This document shows, piece after piece, positions 1-7,933 of a DNA stretch of 61,035 nucleotides. The notes under the pieces were generated by a model, which searched no databases, was not told where the DNA came from, and saw only the letters and a program-made list of their open reading frames with translations. Made by a program: the position numbers and the translations under genes. This stretch comes from a virus. Numbering within the stretch: the stretch's first letter is position 1; each line of letters opens with the position of its first letter. Location: IMG/VR virus record IMGVR_UViG_3300025141_017123, positions 1 to 61,035 of that record. The stretch is one strand, 5' to 3'.

Positions 1-1188
1 TCAACTTTTACAGACATCAACAATGTGATCAATCAATAAATTGAGTTTCCTGAAGTCATAACGAACATGAATCGACTTAACCTTTTTAAACTGTTTTGTA
101 TAGTGCTCTTTCTCTTCTAAGGCACCGTGATACGTTTTCATGTCACTCTTATATAAAGACCACCTGACAACAGGTTCCTTGCTCACCTTGTAAGATAAAT
201 CTAGAAAACACTCAATAGCGACCGCTTTACCATTTACATCCGCATAATGCCTACCGGTTGGCCCTTCAGTCACAAAATTGGAAAACTCTTCCAAGTCTGG
301 GAGCTTCATAACCTTTAGATTTCTTGGCGCTTTAATCTCAGCCGTCTTCTCATACTTCTCAACCCCTTCAGCATCGTTATCAAAGATAAAAAGACATTTG
401 TTAAGCATCCCAATACTCGACAAGCCTTGAAAAAACTTATACAAACTACCCGTTCCAGTAAATGGATAATGCTCTTTCATATCTACATAGGTAAAAAAGT
501 CAGTAACATCAGGCCTTAGAAGCGTCATAGCTTTCTTAATAATAAATAAATCAGATGACCCTTCCGTTATAATCAAAAATTTATGTTCGTCATCCACGCC
601 AGTATGAAGCTCATCTTTGGTAACCAACCGTCCTTCAACTATTTCCTGCGTTCTCCACATAACTTTCACATGTTGATTCTTTGGGTTTTCAGCGAGCAGT
701 CGCATATATGCATACGGATGAAGACGGTTTAAAAATATAAAAAAATTATCACTGTTTGCGAGTATTGGCTCTTTTGCATCCTCAAAACCATTTTGTTTAA
801 AAACAACCTCAGAGAGATAGTCATAAAACGTTAAACCTGAGTTTTCTGAAAGGCTCTCTAAGTCATCAATATTCATAGCTGATACGACTTTTACAAAATC
901 CTCAAAAGAGACCAATTCCAAAAATGCCTCTTCAAAAAAATCTAAAATACTCTTCTCATAAACAGTTTGGATATCTTTAAGTTTATAGCCCAACAAATCT
1001 AACCTTAACTTTACTTTACCCAACGTGCGTGAAAAGCCAGTTTCTTCATGCAATTCATCCTCATATATATGTGTGTTTATCACGCCATAATCAGACTGCA
1101 TAAACAATTTTGAGTGATTGTTGAAATACTCACCCTTACTATAATCGAGCTCCAAAGAGCCTACATCTAAAGAAACAGAAGAACCCAC
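1..1188 (-). CDS. HEPN/TOPRIM-associated domain protein
   Basis: 395 residues, complete: the TGA stop is the first codon of the window. It starts at GTG (1186-1188), preceded six bases upstream by AGGGAG. A TOPRIM-like core is visible: an Asp/Glu-bearing strand (ITEGSSD, Glu about 209) followed by FIFDNDAEG with the DxD pair at about 270-272. The N-terminal ~130 residues (GSLELDYSKGEYF and following) resemble the HEPN/Toprim N-terminal region found in this family. TOPRIM folds bind divalent metal and act in primases, topoisomerases and OLD-type nucleases; HEPN proteins are often RNases. A defence role is inferred from family and neighbourhood, not shown. No partner gene adjoins it on the right (330 bp gap). 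Confidence 0.7.
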   Translation of the reverse strand: MGSSVSLDVGSLELDYSKGEYFNNHSKLFMQSDYGVINTHIYEDELHEETGFSRTLGKVKLRLDLLGYKLKDIQTVYEKSILDFFEEAFLELVSFEDFVKVVSAMNIDDLESLSENSGLTFYDYLSEVVFKQNGFEDAKEPILANSDNFFIFLNRLHPYAYMRLLAENPKNQHVKVMWRTQEIVEGRLVTKDELHTGVDDEHKFLIITEGSSDLFIIKKAMTLLRPDVTDFFTYVDMKEHYPFTGTGSLYKFFQGLSSIGMLNKCLFIFDNDAEGVEKYEKTAEIKAPRNLKVMKLPDLEEFSNFVTEGPTGRHYADVNGKAVAIECFLDLSYKVSKEPVVRWSLYKSDMKTYHGALEEKEHYTKQFKKVKSIHVRYDFRKLNLLIDHIVDVCKS

Positions 1189-1518
1189 TTAAATCTCCCT
1201 ATAAACAAAATTAAGTATTCTAATAAACGATAAAGCTAACCTCTACCCATACCACCTAAATCAAACCTGGTCGACAAAAACCCAACTATATGGTCGTTCC
1301 CGATGGTTAACAATCAAGCAAAGCAAAGTCATAAACTAAAATAACGGTTTCAATATGTAGAGCTCTTTCTCAAATTCATCCAAACCACCTAAATGAATTA
1401 ATTTAAGAATACTTCGTCATAAATTGTTCCCAAAAAAACGCCTTACTTCAACCATTTTGGTGGATATGTACAAGTTTGAAAGCTTTTTTTAGCATACAGA
1501 TACTACTAGACAGTATAA
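1189..1518. other. intergenic region without a recognisable gene
   Basis: 330 bp between two leftward genes. It holds the GTG-proximal ribosome site of the gene to the left and AT-rich DNA. A decamer CCACCTAAAT occurs twice (about 1252 and 1385), with no other structure I can support. No clear promoter or terminator was identified. Confidence 0.5.
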
Positions 1519-2253
1519 TTAGAGGCCTATGCTCTCACATCGGCTTTCAACTACATCATTTTGACTCTTTTGTAGCTTTGAAATCTTCATAGCTCTAGTG
1601 CACTCCCAATCATCAACAGGATACATTTTATCCCAGGCACTCATTAGCTGGCGTTGCGCTTTACTCATGTTGTATCGTTTATAGGTGTTTTCCATATACA
1701 AATAAGTACGTGCAATTTGCCCTCTGGCTATTTCAGGTGGCTCAGCTTTTCTCTCGTCAATTTTCATCGCACAACGTCCAAAGTCGCTTTGAGCTGCTGG
1801 AAGCATAGTAAAGTTATAATTGCTTCTGAGAGCATTAACAGCGCCAATGGCCGGATAAAGGTTAAACATATCAGCTTGCATAAAACGATATTCTGTATTT
1901 ACTTTTTCCGCACACCTTCGACCTTTAAATGACTTACCCTTACTATTTACACACTGCTTATGCCCATCTCGCCATTCGCTAAAAGTACGACCAAAGTTTT
2001 CTGCTGGAACAACGTGCTCCCATTCAATTTTTTTAGCTCTTTTGACGTACTTTGTTGTAGAAAACCCCTCAGGTGCAGTTACTTTTTTACTAGCATCAAA
2101 TGTCGCGCCACAATAAAGGGTAATGCGGTGATTGTTATAAACCTGCTTTTCTAGAAGTCGTTTAGCTTTGCTGAAAGAGTCGACTTCTTGATTTGCTGAA
2201 GAGGAAGCAGAGAAAATAAGTATTGATAACAGTGTAATTGTGGATGCCTTCAT
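1519..2253 (-). CDS. endA: secreted/periplasmic endonuclease I
   Basis: 244 residues, the usual length for the EndA/Dns (endonuclease I) family, which cuts double-stranded DNA outside the cytoplasm. A Sec signal peptide is obvious (MKASTITLLSILIFSASSSA). The metal-binding core is present as WEHVVPAENFGR, followed by the conserved FMQADMFNLYPAIGAVNALR block with the Asn and Arg typical of the family. Paired cysteines (CGATF, KQCVNS, RRCAEK, GRCAM) fit disulphide formation in the periplasm. In marine bacteria such nucleases degrade extracellular DNA for phosphate or limit uptake. It is a housekeeping-type gene rather than obvious cargo. Confidence 0.9.
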   Translation of the reverse strand: MKASTITLLSILIFSASSSANQEVDSFSKAKRLLEKQVYNNHRITLYCGATFDASKKVTAPEGFSTTKYVKRAKKIEWEHVVPAENFGRTFSEWRDGHKQCVNSKGKSFKGRRCAEKVNTEYRFMQADMFNLYPAIGAVNALRSNYNFTMLPAAQSDFGRCAMKIDERKAEPPEIARGQIARTYLYMENTYKRYNMSKAQRQLMSAWDKMYPVDDWECTRAMKISKLQKSQNDVVESRCESIGL

Positions 2254-2347
2254 TATGATTCTTGATACCTATTTTGGTTTAAATATGTCACATATAATAT
2301 TTAATTGTAGAACTCAGACATTATGCTTTTAAAATTCAATGGGAAAG

Positions 2348-2857
2348 CTACTTACCAGTCCATGTATTGTCATTTTGGTACTGCCCAGAGCAAGCGCTGT
2401 TATATGCAAATTGGCCCGTAGACTTATCTCGACAGCGCCAAACTAAGTAATAGTTGCCATCATAAAACTGGTCCCATGCATAGCCAGAAGAATAGTTATT
2501 TGAACCGCCAGCTCCTGCAGCAGCAACAGCTAAAACAACGACACCTACCGCAACGACAGCAGCAACAACGCCTTGAGCTATTTCTTTTCTGTCTTGTACA
2601 GCTAATATCTCACATTTGTACTGAGTGAGTGTTCTATATTCAACTTCTCTGTTAAGTGCGTAGATATAGTTCGCTTCATCAGTATTCTCGGTGGTATAAC
2701 TTTTAGCGAGGATATCTTTATCATTAAGGTAGTTTCGACACACTTGAGCATCGGTTAATTCAGAGTCACCGGCAATGATGGCGCGTCTAGAGGCCGAACA
2801 GCCAGTAATAAAGCTATGTATCAGAAAGGATACGATAGTGTTTTTAATTGAAGTCAT
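2348..2857 (-). CDS. predicted lipoprotein of unknown function
   Basis: 169 residues. A lipobox ITGC places the lipidated cysteine at residue 20 after a short hydrophobic stretch, so the protein should be membrane-anchored from the periplasmic side. Around residues 95-120 lies a strongly hydrophobic VVAAVVAVGVVVLAVAAAG segment that could be a second membrane span, followed by a Gly/Ser/Tyr/Trp-rich tail with two cysteines. I do not recognise the family. It reads in the same direction as endA, 94 bp upstream of it. Confidence 0.6.
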   Translation of the reverse strand: MTSIKNTIVSFLIHSFITGCSASRRAIIAGDSELTDAQVCRNYLNDKDILAKSYTTENTDEANYIYALNREVEYRTLTQYKCEILAVQDRKEIAQGVVAAVVAVGVVVLAVAAAGAGGSNNYSSGYAWDQFYDGNYYLVWRCRDKSTGQFAYNSACSGQYQNDNTWTGK

Positions 2858-3054
2858 TAGTAAACTATTCCATGTTTAAAATAAGCTTTGACTAAGCTCA
2901 TAATTCCTTCGTCAAATATTAACAAACGAAGCCAGATTTTACTAATTGTTAATAACAGGTTTTTAATATTAAAGCATGCAACCTGCTTACATCAGCCCTG
3001 ATAAAACTATCATCTTTACAAAAAGAATCTTGGCTTAATTTAAACCTTAATTTA

Positions 3055-3074
3055 TACTGTATATACAAACAGTA
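3055..3074 (+). promoter_or_regulatory. LexA (SOS) box
   Basis: TACTGTATATACAAACAGTA matches the gammaproteobacterial LexA consensus (CTGT-N8-ACAG) in both halves. It lies 12 bases before the umuD-like start codon, so transcription of the umuDC-like pair is expected to be SOS-controlled. Confidence 0.9.
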
Positions 3075-3086
3075 TTCGAGGTGTGT

Positions 3087-3503
3087 ATGTTCGTTATTCC
3101 AATTTTTATAGAAGCAGGTATTACCGGCTTTGAATCTCCCGCAACAGAGTATATAGAGCTAGGAATCTCTATTGACGAGCTAATTATTAAACATCCCAAC
3201 GCCACATTCATTGGGTTAGCGTCGGGCCAATCGATGCAAGATGTAGGTATATTCGATGGAGACTTACTTGTTGTTGATAGAGCTGAAGATGTAAGTTCAG
3301 GCGATGTAGTCGTTGCGAGTTACAATGGGTCGTTTGTTTGTAAAATAATAGATAAAACAAACCGCTTGCTAATCTCAGCATCCAAAAGCTACAAATCCGT
3401 TTATGTTTCACCTGAAGATGACTTCAAACTCGAGGGTGTAGTCACAACCAGTATCCGCTTACACAAAAACAAAATAGAGCTCAGTCGATGTTTGCCCTCG
3501 TAG
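3087..3503 (+). CDS. umuD: UmuD-like autoprotease subunit of translesion polymerase V
   Basis: 138 residues from the ATG at 3087, chosen because GAGG lies five bases upstream; an in-frame GTG two codons earlier is possible. It is an S24 serine peptidase: SGQSMQDVGI carries the nucleophile (Ser49) and FVCKII the lysine (Lys86). In UmuD, RecA-stimulated self-cleavage gives UmuD', which pairs with UmuC. The segment TGFESPATEYIE aligns with the UmuD cleavage region CGFPSPAADYVE, so the bond would be Thr13-Gly14 instead of Cys-Gly, and the N-terminal arm is about 11 residues shorter than in E. coli. It overlaps umuC by 16 bases. Confidence 0.88.
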   Translation: MFVIPIFIEAGITGFESPATEYIELGISIDELIIKHPNATFIGLASGQSMQDVGIFDGDLLVVDRAEDVSSGDVVVASYNGSFVCKIIDKTNRLLISASKSYKSVYVSPEDDFKLEGVVTTSIRLHKNKIELSRCLPS

Positions 3504-4747
3504 ATGCTGTCGCTTTTTACGCGAGTGCGGAGAAAGTATTTGACCCTTCGATTCGCTCTAAACCAGTTGTAGTACTTACAAATAACGATGGATGTATTTG
3601 CGCCATATGCCCTATCGCACGAAAGTTGAACATCCCCAAATTTCAGCCTTACTTCAAGATTAAAAACTATTTAGAACAGCACCATGTCGTGGTTCGCTCT
3701 TCTAATTATGAGCTTTACGCTGATTTAAGTGAAAAAATGATGACTGTTATAAATCGGTTTTGTGATGACCACTATGTATACAGTATCGACGAATCGTTCT
3801 TACGATTTACGGGGTTCACTAAAATCATCAATGACTGGGCTGACTATGGGCAAATAATACGTCGTGCAGTATGGCGAGAAACAGGGTTACCCGTTGGTGC
3901 TGGCTTTGGCACAACACCTACCCTAGCAAAAGCGGCCAACCATGCAGCCAAAAAACTATCAGGGTACAACGGTGTAGCCGTCATTAACGATGAAAAATCT
4001 CGTAAAGAAATACTGATGCGCATGGATGTCACTGATGTCTGGGGTATTGGCTCTCGTTTAGGAAAAAAACTTAAGTTAATGGCGATTAATACTGCCTGGG
4101 ACTTAGCTTGCCAAAACCCTAAAGCAATGAGGCGCATGTTCAGTGTTGTCGTAGAGAGAACTGTTAGCGAATTAAATGGTATTACCTGTTTAAGTTGGGA
4201 TGAAGTAAAGCAAGATAAGAAAGAAATATACTCAACTAGAAGTTTTGGTGAAAGAGTCACTGATTTAACAACATTAAAATCGGCTTTAGTAACACATGCC
4301 GCCATTGTTGGGCGAAAACTCAGAAGACAACAATCATTAACAAAGCGTGTAGTTATTTTTGCTGCCAGCTCGCCGCATGAAGATGAGCACTACAAAAAAT
4401 CACTTCTATATGAGTTTCCCATACCGACATCAGACACCAGCGTTATAGCTAAGGCTGTTTCTGCGGTTATTGATAAAATTTATAAACCGAATACGCGCTT
4501 TTATCGCTGCGGTATAGGAGCTATAGAATTAGAAAGTGAATCATTTCAACAAGCCGATATGTTCTCTGTGAGTGAGGATAAACCTAAAATGTTGGAATGC
4601 TTAGATGTAATAAATAAACGCTATGGTGTAGGAACTTTATCTATAGGTAGTGAAAAGCTAACAAAGTCATGGAACATGAAAAGGGCTTTTTTATCGCCCC
4701 ACTACACAACCCGCTGGTCAGACATTCCTATCATAGATTGTGATTGA
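3488..4747 (+). CDS. umuC: UmuC-like Y-family DNA polymerase
   Basis: 419 residues against 422 in E. coli UmuC, so full length. The Y-family catalytic residues are present: FALVDAVAFYAS (Asp6) and YSIDESF (Asp101-Glu102). The helix-hairpin-helix region GIGSRLGKKLK and the C-terminal little-finger segment follow as expected. It copies damaged DNA with low fidelity as part of polymerase V. It starts inside the umuD-like gene, implying coupled translation under the LexA box. Such umuDC pairs are common on islands and plasmids as well as at the core locus, so its chromosomal status is open. Confidence 0.92.
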   Translation: MFALVDAVAFYASAEKVFDPSIRSKPVVVLTNNDGCICAICPIARKLNIPKFQPYFKIKNYLEQHHVVVRSSNYELYADLSEKMMTVINRFCDDHYVYSIDESFLRFTGFTKIINDWADYGQIIRRAVWRETGLPVGAGFGTTPTLAKAANHAAKKLSGYNGVAVINDEKSRKEILMRMDVTDVWGIGSRLGKKLKLMAINTAWDLACQNPKAMRRMFSVVVERTVSELNGITCLSWDEVKQDKKEIYSTRSFGERVTDLTTLKSALVTHAAIVGRKLRRQQSLTKRVVIFAASSPHEDEHYKKSLLYEFPIPTSDTSVIAKAVSAVIDKIYKPNTRFYRCGIGAIELESESFQQADMFSVSEDKPKMLECLDVINKRYGVGTLSIGSEKLTKSWNMKRAFLSPHYTTRWSDIPIIDCD

Positions 4748-5086
4748 ATCAGTTAAGTTAATATTGAATATGTTCCATTCCGACCAATCAAAGCATGAAC
4801 ATTTGTAGTTAAGCTCGGTTGTGGCTTTTTCACAACTTTGAATTTTAAGTCTTTGTTACAAATTCATCTAGACTTGGACTAAAAGCATAATGAAAAGGGA
4901 TATTACTCTTATCACCATAAAGCAAACGCTTATACTCACTGGATTACCTTAAGTATAGGATCTCTTAGCAAACAAAGGTAAGACCGGCTCCTTAATCGTG
5001 CAGGTCATGTAATATGCACTCACACTCATATTCTCAGTAAGCAGCCATGCTATAATTCGAAAATATTTCAGTAAAAGGAAGTTACA
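4748..5086 (+). other. intergenic region with a weak stem-loop
   Basis: 339 bp after the umuC-like gene. A small hairpin (GTTGTG 4818-4823 with CACAAC 4831-4836, T-rich loop) could end umuDC transcription, but it lacks a proper T-run after the stem. The 3' part must contain the promoter of the ATPase gene at 5087, which has AAAAGGAAG just before its ATG. No gene was recognised. Confidence 0.4.
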
Positions 5087-7432
5087 ATGCTAGAAAGAAT
5101 ACAAAAAATAGAAAACGTCGGTAACTACAGTCGAGCCCTTGCTGGCGGCTTCCCTCTTGGTCGCGTGAGTGTAATCTATGGTGAAAATAGAAATGGTAAG
5201 AGCACTCTTTGCGATATTCTTTACTCATTATCGCTTAATGATCCTCAGCTAGTCCTTGATAGAAAATCAGTAGTTCAAGGTCATGAGCCAGATACTATCA
5301 ATCAACAAATCGAATTAAAGTTCTCCGATAGACAGCAAACCGTTAAGTTCAGAAATTCAGAATGGGACTCTCAACCACCTGAAGAATCAAATCTATATAT
5401 CTTTGACCACGGATTCATTCATCGAAATGTATTGGCTGGAACAAAGTACAGTCGTGAGAATTCAACTAACGTTTCAAGGTTTATCTTAGGTGAAAACATA
5501 GCGGCTTTTGATGACCTCGAAGTTCGTAATCAACAACTAAGAACTGATAGACAAACGTTAAACAGACATAAAACAGAATTGGAGGGTCACGAAATTGGTG
5601 ATTTTAAAGCGTTTGTTGAGTTACCAGTACCGACCAAAACGCTTGATGAGTTAGATGCTGACATTCGAGTATCAAAGCAGGCTCAAGAACAGCTCGCAAC
5701 TCAAATCACGAATACAACGCAAATCACTCAACGCTCGAATCTAAATGGCTTATTTAATGGTGTTTCTATTACCTCCACATCACAAGAAATCAACAATTGT
5801 TTAGCTCTTTCTATGGTCAACGTACATGACGCATCTAAGGCTATAGTTACTGAGCATAAGAACAAGGTTAACAACAAAGAATCATTTAATGGATGGGCTG
5901 CTAGTGGTATCGAACACTTAGATGAAGATTGTCCTTTCTGTGGGCAAGAATTAGGTGCTGACGCTCAAGAACTAATAGAGAGCTACAGAACTGCTTTTGA
6001 TGACGCTTTCCAAAATTTTGTAAGAAACACCAAAACAGAAGTAACCCGACTGAGAGCTAAAACGCTTATAGATGTTAGCCTTGAAAAATTAACAGAGAAG
6101 CATGATCAGAATGTCGCTACTTTAGAAACTTACTCCGAAGGTACTATCAACGACAAGTTACGGGAACTCGACCACGAAGCAATGTTAACTCAGCGTTTCG
6201 AATCAGTTACTGAAGCACTTCTAGCTCTAATTGATGAATCAGTTACAACTAACAATGCGATTGATACAGCATTATCAGATAAATATGATGCGCCTTACAA
6301 TGCTTTTAATTCAATTGATTTCGATGAGTTGCAATCAAATATAGATGCTTTTAATGGAGCTATTCAAAGTTATTCGGACGCTATTGCACCTTTGAATGCA
6401 ATGTTAAGCGAGTTTAAAAACGGTCAAAATGTAGCTGATTTAAGGGAAAAGAAACAGTTAGAAGCAGAAAATGAAGTTGGCATAGCTATTAGTCGTAAAC
6501 GATTAAATTTAGATGTTCTTTGTGTTCAGTATAATAATCTAAAAGCACAGATTGACATAGATAAAGCAAGTTACGATGCTGATAAAGAAGCCCTTGAACT
6601 GGCTCAAGAGGCGTTTTTGAATACGTATTTTGTAACTATCAACGACCTATTCAGACGTATTGGCTCAACTGACTTTGCTATATCTCGTAAGGTTAACCGT
6701 GGTGGGGCTAGAACCGTCTATGACCTTGAAGTTAAGTTTAAAGGTCAACTGATAAACAACTCTAAGCTTCATTGTTTGTTCAGTGAGTCAGACCGTCGAG
6801 CTTTGGCTCTTTGTATATTCTTAGCCAAAATACAACAACTTTCATATGAAGCTAAAGCGAAGGCTATCTTGGTTATGGATGATCCTGTTACAAGCTTTGA
6901 TAGTGAGCGTATTTCTAGCATTTTGCAAATACTGCATGCTATAGAGCCTAGTATTAAACAGATGATTATAACGACCCACTATAAGGGCATGGCATCTGCG
7001 GTTATGAAAAAATTCGTAGATGTAAATGCACTTAAAATCTATCAAGATGAAACAGGCTCAAAATTCGTTGCAACAACAAAGGCAGAGATGACGGCGACAC
7101 CTCACGATGAGCGTTATGCTGAAATCATGGCTTTTGTAGAGCGTAGAACTCAAGAGAACCAAATAGGAAAGCTTCGCCTATTTATTGAAGATGAAATGAG
7201 ACAGAGATATAAACTTCCACTATCTAACCTCAACCTTACTGTGAGAGATAAATTTAGTGACTGCATCAACGCTCTTCGGGATGGAAATTACATTGATGCT
7301 GACATAGCACACTCATTGGATGACTACCGAACGACACTTAACGGAACTGCTCACGAACTAGAAGAATGGTCACTTGAGGACTCACGAGGGTACGCTGAAG
7401 GTATGATGGAGTTCATTTATCAAAGATTATAA
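5087..7432 (+). CDS. SMC/Rad50-like AAA ATPase with zinc hook, RloC/PrrC-like
   Basis: 781 residues. Walker A is YGENRNGKST (31-40), the ABC signature is LFSESDRRALALC (about 564-576), Walker B is VMDDP (596-600) with the D-loop VTSFDSERI, and the switch histidine lies in TTHYKG. Between them is a coiled-coil region holding CPFC (Cys282/Cys285), a zinc-hook motif like that of RloC. The C-terminal ~100 residues are helical and contain R697-x3-E701 (RLFIE) and a later His756 (GTAHE), reminiscent of the Arg-Glu-His triad of PrrC/RloC anticodon nucleases, though the His spacing is longer. Known PrrC/RloC cut tRNA during phage infection or DNA damage; that activity here is inference. It is a stand-alone gene. 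Confidence 0.8.
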   Translation: MLERIQKIENVGNYSRALAGGFPLGRVSVIYGENRNGKSTLCDILYSLSLNDPQLVLDRKSVVQGHEPDTINQQIELKFSDRQQTVKFRNSEWDSQPPEESNLYIFDHGFIHRNVLAGTKYSRENSTNVSRFILGENIAAFDDLEVRNQQLRTDRQTLNRHKTELEGHEIGDFKAFVELPVPTKTLDELDADIRVSKQAQEQLATQITNTTQITQRSNLNGLFNGVSITSTSQEINNCLALSMVNVHDASKAIVTEHKNKVNNKESFNGWAASGIEHLDEDCPFCGQELGADAQELIESYRTAFDDAFQNFVRNTKTEVTRLRAKTLIDVSLEKLTEKHDQNVATLETYSEGTINDKLRELDHEAMLTQRFESVTEALLALIDESVTTNNAIDTALSDKYDAPYNAFNSIDFDELQSNIDAFNGAIQSYSDAIAPLNAMLSEFKNGQNVADLREKKQLEAENEVGIAISRKRLNLDVLCVQYNNLKAQIDIDKASYDADKEALELAQEAFLNTYFVTINDLFRRIGSTDFAISRKVNRGGARTVYDLEVKFKGQLINNSKLHCLFSESDRRALALCIFLAKIQQLSYEAKAKAILVMDDPVTSFDSERISSILQILHAIEPSIKQMIITTHYKGMASAVMKKFVDVNALKIYQDETGSKFVATTKAEMTATPHDERYAEIMAFVERRTQENQIGKLRLFIEDEMRQRYKLPLSNLNLTVRDKFSDCINALRDGNYIDADIAHSLDDYRTTLNGTAHELEEWSLEDSRGYAEGMMEFIYQRL

Positions 7433-7933
7433 TTAATTTCAGACAATTAACTCCCTATTTCGATATTCGTTTTAAGATGAAACCGTTCTCTACATACAAG
7501 TTAACCCCAGCTTCCCGAAGCGGTATTCGGATTAGTAAGTTAAATGCCAAACTAATAGAGCGTGGCTAAATCAACTTGAAACTCAAAATGGGGCAGAAAC
7601 GAGTTTGGATTTCCCAGCTTTCACTAGACACCGGCTTATAATCTTAAAGTACAAAACGGAAGTAGACTTCCGATTTTAAGCCTATATTGACATATTTCGG
7701 AAGTAAACTTCCGTTTCTAGGGCTCAAAGGTAGTTATCGGAAATATATTTCCGTTTTTGATAGCGGTGTTAACCTAGATAGCTATATTAGCTACTTTTCA
7801 GGGTCTTATTTGAGCGAGAAGCAGACGGTCGAGTAAACTCGTTTTTGGACAAAAGTTGGTTAGTGCAATGGCACTAACTCAACCTTAATAGATTAGTAAA
7901 AATATCTTGGAGACCTTAAACAATTGTAGCAGC
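7433..7933. other. intergenic region between two convergent genes
   Basis: 501 bp lying between the 3' ends of the ATPase gene and the leftward gene at 7934. It holds a copy of a 17-bp dispersed motif (7589-7605), three regularly spaced palindromes (7657-7753) and a further hairpin with arms TTAGTGC/GCACTAA (about 7862-7880). No gene was recognised. Confidence 0.6.
7657..7753. repeat. three 16-bp palindromes at 40-41 bp spacing
   Basis: CGGAAGTAGACTTCCG (7657-7672), CGGAAGTAAACTTCCG (7698-7713) and CGGAAATATATTTCCG (7738-7753). Starts are 41 and 40 bp apart, about four helical turns. As RNA each would form a 6-bp stem with a four-base loop, and each is followed by a T-rich stretch. They sit between convergent genes, so bidirectional terminator or protein-binding site are both possible. 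Confidence 0.85.

Noticed and set aside
1654-2154. Open frames on the plus strand opposite endA
   Set aside because: Shadow frames of a well-supported gene; no ribosome sites or recognisable domains.
3208-4305. Minus-strand frames opposite the umuDC-like genes
   Set aside because: Antisense shadows without supporting signals.
4818-4836. Terminator after the umuC-like gene
   Set aside because: Stem of six pairs with no T-run after it; kept only as a note in the intergenic entry.
7657-7753. Possible minimal CRISPR array from three repeats with 24-25 bp spacers
   Set aside because: The repeats are only 16 bp, fully palindromic and vary between copies; no cas gene is nearby. Protein-binding or terminator palindromes explain them better.
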